Source: Telopea speciosissima (taxonomy: Eukaryota; Streptophyta; Magnoliopsida; Proteales; Proteaceae). Taken from it: a DNA stretch of 64,000 bases. The notes beneath the pieces are model-generated. The model saw only the letters and a list, made by a program, of their open reading frames with translations. It had not been told where the DNA came from and did no database searches. The stretch covers positions 45,353,010 to 45,417,009 of the forward strand of contig NC_057925.1 of NCBI RefSeq assembly GCF_018873765.1, read 5' to 3'. Made by a program: the position numbers and the translations under genes. Numbering within the stretch: position 1 is the stretch's first letter; each line of letters starts with the position of its first letter. Of the stretch, positions 58,622-64,000 are shown one piece after another.

Positions 58622-59126
58622 TTACTTACATAAGTGAGTAGAACTTTCCGAACTACTTCTACCCCGAAGTATTTGGGATAGATCAGCTACAACACGTTTC
58701 AAATCAGCAATTTCTTCCTTCATCATTGCAAATTCTCTTTGTCTTTCTTCTTTCTCCCGTCTCTCCTCAATATTTCTTTGTGTAAGGCCAAGAGTACTCG
58801 GCTTTACGCCTAGGCCGCACCGCGCACTCGGCCCGGAGGATCAACGCCAAATGCTTCCACAAAAGATCGTTTTGGACAACACTGCTCTCTCATTTCGGGG
58901 TAGTTCTTCCAATTTCTCTTCAAACTTATCCTATAAACCAATGTATAACAGGTTAACAACGGACATTCCAATAGATACCCAAGAATATGCATAAATTTTA
59001 TAAACATTATTAACCTTGACAAATACTTACTATGATATCTCTTGTCGCCTGATTTATGTAACTGCCATCTCTCCTTTGGTGGGTTTTCTTAAACACCTGC
59101 ACTCTAGACTGCATAAAAGAGTCCAT
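58622..59126 (-). pseudogene. CACTA (Ptta/En/Spm) plant transposase C-terminal exons, frameshifted
   Basis: Exon 59126-59031 reads MDSFMQSRVQVFKKTHQRRD, then GSYINQATRDII, and ends at a GT donor; this matches the conserved V/LF-x-x-TH-x-x-DG-x-(Y/W) segment of the plant Ptta/En/Spm family. The next exon starts at 58930 with DKFEEKLEELP, then a shift to EAFGVDPPGRVRG, a second shift to GLGVKPSTLGLTQRNIEE, and a coiled coil (RREKEERQREFAMMKEEIAD) ending in TAA at 58622-58624. These proteins act with TNPD in CACTA transposition. Two frameshifts make it non-functional. It supports the CACTA call for 54355 onward. Confidence 0.82.
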
Positions 59127-61690
59127 TCTGGCATCACTATTTCATGCTTCTATATGCATAAACACTATTTTTTTTTTTTTACATATATGCCCATCAAATG
59201 TGCTAGTTGTACTCTTTCCCTCTCTCTGTCTCTCTGTCTCTCTCTCTCTCTCTCATATTCTCCCTAGCTCTCACTGTCTCTGTGTGGATATTTCTTTGAA
59301 GATTGATCCAATTTGTTTCCCATTTTGTCTCAGGAAGTGGATCAGCACCCTTTAATCAGCACCCTACAATCGAAAAGGTATGGATCAACACCCTTTGATA
59401 CATCTTTTGTCTTAGGTTAATATTATATCTCGGATCTCGAAACTGAAAACGATAAGTGCTCTTTCGTATGTAGTTTGGTTGCATAAATTGCTTGAATGGG
59501 TTTCCTCTTTTTTTTTCAATGAACTCATGGTAGAGAGTGGAGATTGTTTCAAGAGATTTTTGGGGAAAATTTGATTGCATAAATTCTCAAGCTAGCGTTC
59601 TTTCTTGTGTTGTGTTCTCTGTTCTGTTAATTGAAGGCTGTTTCCCCATCAAGTTAATCGCTGCCAAACCACTGCTATTACGCAAGAAGACCTCCATCTC
59701 GTGCCGCTGAGTTCAAGCTCGAACTCCGACTTTCACCCACTCGAGCCCCGCTATAACCTGGGGTTTTTCTGCAGAAATCGATCCTCTATTGGTGTCTCTC
59801 CTAAGTTCTATTTTGTACAAGATTTTGGGGTTTTATGCCACCCTTTAAGAGGGCTGCTCAAACTCAGTCTTGGCTCCTTTTGCCCACTACTGCTGCTACT
59901 TCTATTATTCTGCTGTGGGTATCAAACGTTTTCTCTATTCAGCCCTATTTTTCAGATTTTGGTTGATTACTTCTTCTAATTAAATCTTAGTCTGTTCTTC
60001 CTAAGTTTCCTAATAATGTTTAAATGAGTTTAAAAGGGAGGGTTGATCTGTTTAGCCTTTTTCAGCCTTGGGGTGGGTTTGCATTTTGAGTGAAAGAGTG
60101 AGAGAGTGAAGACATCATGAATATACTGGTGATCCATTATAATTGTTATACAATATAATACAATATATTGCTTCCAGATTTCTGTAAGCATTCTCAAATT
60201 TGGTGGTTTTAAAACTTGGGCTAAAGCTTTTGACTAGTGAATAAGGACTAGATCATAGTAGATGGAGCTGTTCTTACTTACGTAGTCTCAATGTAAACCT
60301 AATAAACCTGCAATAAACTCTAAGTCATTCAATTCTCAGGTAACTTTTGCTACAATAAACTCTATTTATTTATTTCCCCTTCCTGTTTTGTTGGTGAGAG
60401 TAGACACTCTTCTCAATACTGTGTAATCTTTTCTTTTGTTTTATAATATTTCTCTTCTCATAAAAAAAACAAAAAAAAACTTTGAATAGGAAACAATGTG
60501 ACATCGTTTTCTCTCTTGCCCATTCTCAAAGAGACTCTAGGTAGCAGGACCTCTATGTCTTATAACTGAGCACCTAAGAGACTCTTCCCTCCTGAACCTT
60601 TTATCCAATTTGCTTTTCTCCAACCAGACCACCATTGAGGATTAAAAATTCTTCTTATCTATCTTTTCCATTACATGCTATTTCATATGACTGGCTAAAA
60701 ACCAATGCAATGACCCCACTCACCTTATGCATAACATCTAGAGATGGATATCTAACCTCAGGGCTGCAATCTCATAACCCTACCCCATTACCATGCCTAA
60801 TAAAACCCAATAAACCATCCCTGAGGAGATGGATATCTACCCTCAGGCGCAATCTCATAACATCCAAAGATGGATATCCGACTGTTTCTACAACTTGAAA
60901 CAGTCGATTTTAATAAGATATTTATCATGAGATGTGATCTTCACCCGAAGGACTTGATTGGATGATATAGGTCGGTATGACAGGGAGATACAAATGATTG
61001 GGATTAGGGAAGACAAAGAAATTAATGAGAAAAGAAGCAATGAATGGCGGTAAGAGCAGGGCCCTGTTTTTTCATTTTTTAAATCAAGGTGCTCTCCATT
61101 ACGGAAGCGTACATCCAATAACTGTCCTTTTCATTTTTGTCTCTTTTTCTTTTCCTTCATGTTCCTCTAATTGAGAGGAGACTCAAGAACTAGTCTCGAT
61201 AGGGAGAGGCTTTGCAATAAATATGAAAGATCCCACACATTGATAAGCTATTGTGCCAACAAACTAATTCAAAACACCCAAATATCCTAGTGGGTAGCAT
61301 CAATTTCGACATTTTTCAAAAAATACAAATGCACCAAACTGTCTACCCAAAAACCGATACACTTAAATGATTTATAACTTAAAAAAATATCTTATCGTAA
61401 GCTTTGGCATAGATCTGTAGGAAAAGGGATGGTGGGCGGAAGCAAATCAATTGTATAGAATTTTAATGCAGGAAATATGTAAGGTCAAGGAGGTTCTACT
61501 CCTCTAAAAGGGATGGTGCGGAGGAGCACAATTTAATCATTTCATCTCGCAATTGAATCCTTCTTCATCGTTTCGATCACCTCAAAGAAACCCATTCATC
61601 CGCTTCTTCCTACCAGGAGCTTCAAATCAAGAATACCATGAAGCGCCCACCATGGATCGTTACAAAATAAGACCTTCCAAGGACTAATGC
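59127..61690. other. No gene recognised
   Basis: A (TC)n tract lies at 59216-59256. A short direct repeat ATCAGCACCCT(T/A) occurs near 59341-59372. The frame 59701-59979 has a hydrophobic Leu-rich tail but no known domain. The block GATGGATATCTA(A/C)CCTCAGG with GCAATCTCATAAC is repeated at about 60742 and 60828. The CACTA right end was sought here and not found. Confidence 0.45.
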
Positions 61691-62576
61691 AACTACTTGA
61701 ACTTCAAAGCAAGACAAGTAATTCCTCTTCTTCTGCAATGTACGCGCCAATCTCTTCAATCTCAGCTTTTTTTCAATAGCAGCATCAATAATAGCAACAA
61801 TGTCAACAATAACACGATCAATTGTCCTCTTCGGTTACTAATTCCCGACAGTTCAATGGAAATCGGTGGAGAAGGAAATTCCCTCTTTTCTTCTAACCTA
61901 ATGGATGATCACATTGGGTCAAGTGTCTCTTCTCTTTACAACAATTCAGTACAAACTGAAGTTGTTATTCCTCAAATGTCTCGCAATAGCTTTGCTTCAA
62001 AAAGCTGCTCAAACGGGTTCAAAAGAAAGCAGTGGAAGTGGTTCTTTGCTTAGAGGTTTTGGCGTTCTTCATTAAGTGGTCCTAAATCGAAGTCTCACTT
62101 GACGCCTAATTTTAGGGCTAATTTTGGAGGTGGTGGGGGTGAAACATTGTCACAGATGGAAAATGAAAATCATGTCCAAAATCTAATGAATTCTCTAGCA
62201 AATGGTGGCTCCTCCATTTTTGGAGGTGCTTCAGGAGGAATCCCTACCTTTAGAGTGAATTGTAATAGTGGTGGACATGAACAATAGACCAATTTTGGTG
62301 GATTCAATACAAACAGAATGTCATTGGAACAACAACACCATCAGAATACCAATTTTGGAAACATGGAAGAACCCAAGTTGCATCAAAATCTTACAGTGAG
62401 TCTTGGAGGATCTGATAGGTTAACAAGAGACTTCTTAGGTGTTGGAGGGATGGTAAGGAGCATGGGAGGTGGGTTATCACAAAGAGAACAACATGGTATT
62501 GATATCAGTTCCCTGGATCCAGAAATGAAGTCGGCTTCTGGTCGATCCTTTGGAGGCGGCGCTAATCATCTTTAGT
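61690..62576 (+). pseudogene. IDD (INDETERMINATE-domain) zinc-finger protein, C-terminal exon, broken
   Basis: Three frames together give the C-terminal region of an IDD transcription factor. It has a Gln/Asn-rich stretch with stops (61750-61850), then SSVSSLYNNSV and PQMS. After a one-base shift near 61983 comes AIALLQKAAQTGSKESSGSG (the MSATALLQKAAQMG motif of the family), and after another shift near 62075 comes TPNFRANFGGGGGETL. A TAG at 62285-62287 interrupts before the last segment LTRDFLGVGGMVRSMGGGLS, QREQHGIDISSLDPEMKSAS. TR/LDFLG motifs bind co-repressors and SCR/DELLA partners in working IDDs. The zinc-finger exons were not found upstream. It is a dead copy, possibly transposon-carried. 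Confidence 0.82.
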
Positions 62577-63221
62577 AAAGATGATCTTGGCAGATAGAAA
62601 GAAAAAAAAAAATTTAGGTAAGTGACTCAAAAACGTAGTCAATTTGCTTTGGGGAAGGGGAGAAACTGTGATGTTTTTGCTTAATAATAGTACTCTCAAA
62701 GTACATGTGCTTATAAGTTCTTCCCTTTATACCTCTTTCTGTGAGTAGCTGTTTTGATTATAGATGGTGATGAACTGAGAATAGTTACTTTTATTTTCTT
62801 CTCTATCCTTTTTGTTCTTCTCTTTTTCTGGCTAAACCTAGAAAGGAGAGTAACTCAACAGAAATAGAAATTTCCTTCATGTTGAGTTCATCTCAAGTAT
62901 ATAATGCAGATGCGGTTAGCTTCATTAATTTGGCTTGATCATACACATTTGTTGGGCTATTCAAGCACTCTTAATCTCTTATTGTGGAATTTCATAATGT
63001 GGGTGGGTATTAATCTCTAGTCGTACGCCATTGTTTGTATACAAGGGATGCCATTATTTGTTTTCTATATCTTCTTCGACACTCCCATTACAGCACACCG
63101 AGATAGAGAGAGAGAGAGAGATATTCCTTCATGCACCTTCAAAGGTGGAAAAGAAAAAAAAAAAAAAAAACAGAAATCTTGGGTGGTTTCTTCAATTTCC
63201 TCTTTAAAAAAAGAAAGTGTC
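62577..63221. other. No gene recognised
   Basis: Likely 3' flank of the IDD copy, with (GA)n at 63102-63121 and an A18 run near 63153-63170. The short frame at 63048-63287 crosses these simple repeats and is not coding. Confidence 0.5.
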
Positions 63222-63229
63222 CTACCTGT

Positions 63230-63570
63230 TAGGGATGTAAACGGATCGGATTCGGATCGGATACGGATCAGATGTGATCGGATGTAACCCGGACCTTCGT
63301 CCCCCTAGCGGATACAATTCACTCTCAATCCATATCTCTTAGATCATGATTCTCTTTTCATCATATTCTAGAACTTATTTAATCTTCAAAAACCCTTGAA
63401 ATCATTATTTACTTAATTTTTTATTATTAAGTATTCGGATTTTTTTTCGGACGGATTTTAATCGGAGTATTCGGATTATTTTCCGGATATCTCTAAACGA
63501 ATACGGATGCCCCTAAACGAATACGGATGCGAATTCGGATTCGGATTTCGGTTATCCATTTACATCCCTA
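63230..63570. mobile_element. Short hAT-type non-autonomous element, 341 bp, perfect 8-bp duplication
   Basis: Ends TAGGGATGTAAACGGATCGG and ATTTACATCCCTA, with target duplication CTACCTGT at 63222-63229 and 63571-63578. It is internally rich in CGGATTCGGAT/ATACGGATGC words. It is related in end structure to the TAGGGGTGTCAA elements but with ATGTAAA in place of GTGTCAA. Confidence 0.92.
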
Positions 63571-63578
63571 CTACCTGT

Positions 63579-64000
63579 TACCTAATAGTAAAGAATATAA
63601 AAATGGTGAATTTGAATTCTATGGGATTGGGTTGGGTTGACACTTCTCCTATTGTCTTTCTACGTTGACTCCTATTCACTAGAATAGCATCTCTCCACTC
63701 CACTCTTCTCCTCTCCCCTCCTCCACCTTTAACCATCCTTTTATGTTTTATAAGTTTTACCCATCTCTTTAACTGCTCTATTTTATATTGATTGCTTGCT
63801 GAAATGTCAACATCTTCTCTTGGGTTCTCCATCTTTCTCCTCCTCTCCTTTTTCGTGAATTGACTCAATCATTGACAGAGAAGTTAGTGGCGGTCGATCT
63901 CGACTCTATCCATAGTCCATATGACCATACCCAGTGAGTATTAGTACTGTAGTCGATATATCAACACCCCACAGGCCATAAAGCTCATGCCCTCAAAGCG
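63579..64000. other. No gene recognised at the right edge
   Basis: The minus-strand frame 63868-63578 (96 codons, Lys/Arg-rich N-terminus) has no family resemblance I know. Left as unassigned. Confidence 0.4.

Larger units (their letters stand above)
54355..59126. mobile_element. CACTA (En/Spm) transposon, left end and visible interior; right end not seen
   Basis: The left terminus CACTACAAGAAATTGGG begins at 54355 directly after the RNase H codon ACA (54352-54354, which may be the 3-bp target duplication). Subterminal DNA 54368-54670 is full of short AACGCCG/CGGCGTTT and ACGACGTTT repeats in both orientations, as in CACTA elements. Transposase exons on the minus strand end at 58622-59126. 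Between them lie a 60-bp tandem repeat and a broken receptor-kinase gene. No TTCTTGTAGTG end is visible up to 64000, so the right boundary given is only the last part assigned to the element. Confidence 0.8.

Noticed and set aside
59590-59610. TTCTTGTGTTGTG as a possible CACTA right end
   Set aside because: It does not match CTTGTAGTG and has no subterminal GCCG repeats to its left.

Overview
This window is nuclear DNA of a flowering plant, probably a dicot-like woody lineage with much intergenic transposon DNA; the species cannot be read from the sequence. The evidence is GT-AG introns, plant-specific gene families (OVATE protein, SUMO, cysteine-rich receptor kinase, IDD zinc finger, B-box) and plant transposon families (Ty1-copia, Tat/Ogre-like gypsy, CACTA, Mutator-like, hAT, L1 and RTE LINEs). 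There are no operons, CRISPR arrays or bacterial signals.

Only three host genes look intact. (1) A single-exon OVATE family protein at 14429-14890 (+). (2) A ten-exon gene at 25988-33787 (+), for which I reconstruct a 701-residue multi-pass membrane protein of a conserved but uncharacterised plant family. (3) A three-exon SUMO gene at 43584-40953 (-), encoding 99 residues with the diglycine processing site. Their phases join without frameshifts. Everything else that codes is broken.

Layout. 1-1.9 kb: decayed L1-type LINE (-). 2-9.7 kb: intergenic, with a copia LTR plus primer-binding site at 5.26-5.62 kb. 9.76-12.7 kb: an LTR relic split by a Mutator-like element with WD40 gene fragments in both terminal arms and by an hAT element. 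13.67-14.11 kb: second hAT element. 14.4-14.9 kb: OVATE gene. 15.2-15.7 kb: fold-back element. 18.26-23.18 kb: a long-TIR Mutator-like element with a perfect 9-bp target duplication, interrupted by a 4-kb element that carries a damaged B-box gene exon. 23.5-24 kb: MITE and SINE-like sequence. 26-33.8 kb: membrane-protein gene with an inserted TE in its seventh intron. 34.3-35.7 kb: RTE LINE 3' end and a Tat/Ogre-like LTR. 37.2-37.9 kb: third hAT element. 41-43.6 kb: SUMO gene with two fold-back elements upstream. 44.65-45.13 kb: an F-box fragment between inverted repeats. 45.6-48.2 kb: 3' half of a copia element (-). 48.2-54.35 kb: a SIRE-like copia element (+) inserted into it. 54.355 kb onward: a CACTA element inserted into the RNase H codons of that copia. 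It is followed by a broken cysteine-rich receptor kinase, CACTA transposase exons and, further on, a broken IDD zinc-finger exon. 63.23-63.57 kb: a fourth short hAT-type element.

The main theme is nested insertion and transduplication. At least three transposons, and possibly five, appear to carry pieces of host genes: WD40, B-box, CRK, and perhaps F-box and IDD. Several of these pieces lie in or beside inverted repeats that could fold into double-stranded RNA. Those silencing consequences are inference; the insertion boundaries and target-site duplications are read directly from the sequence.
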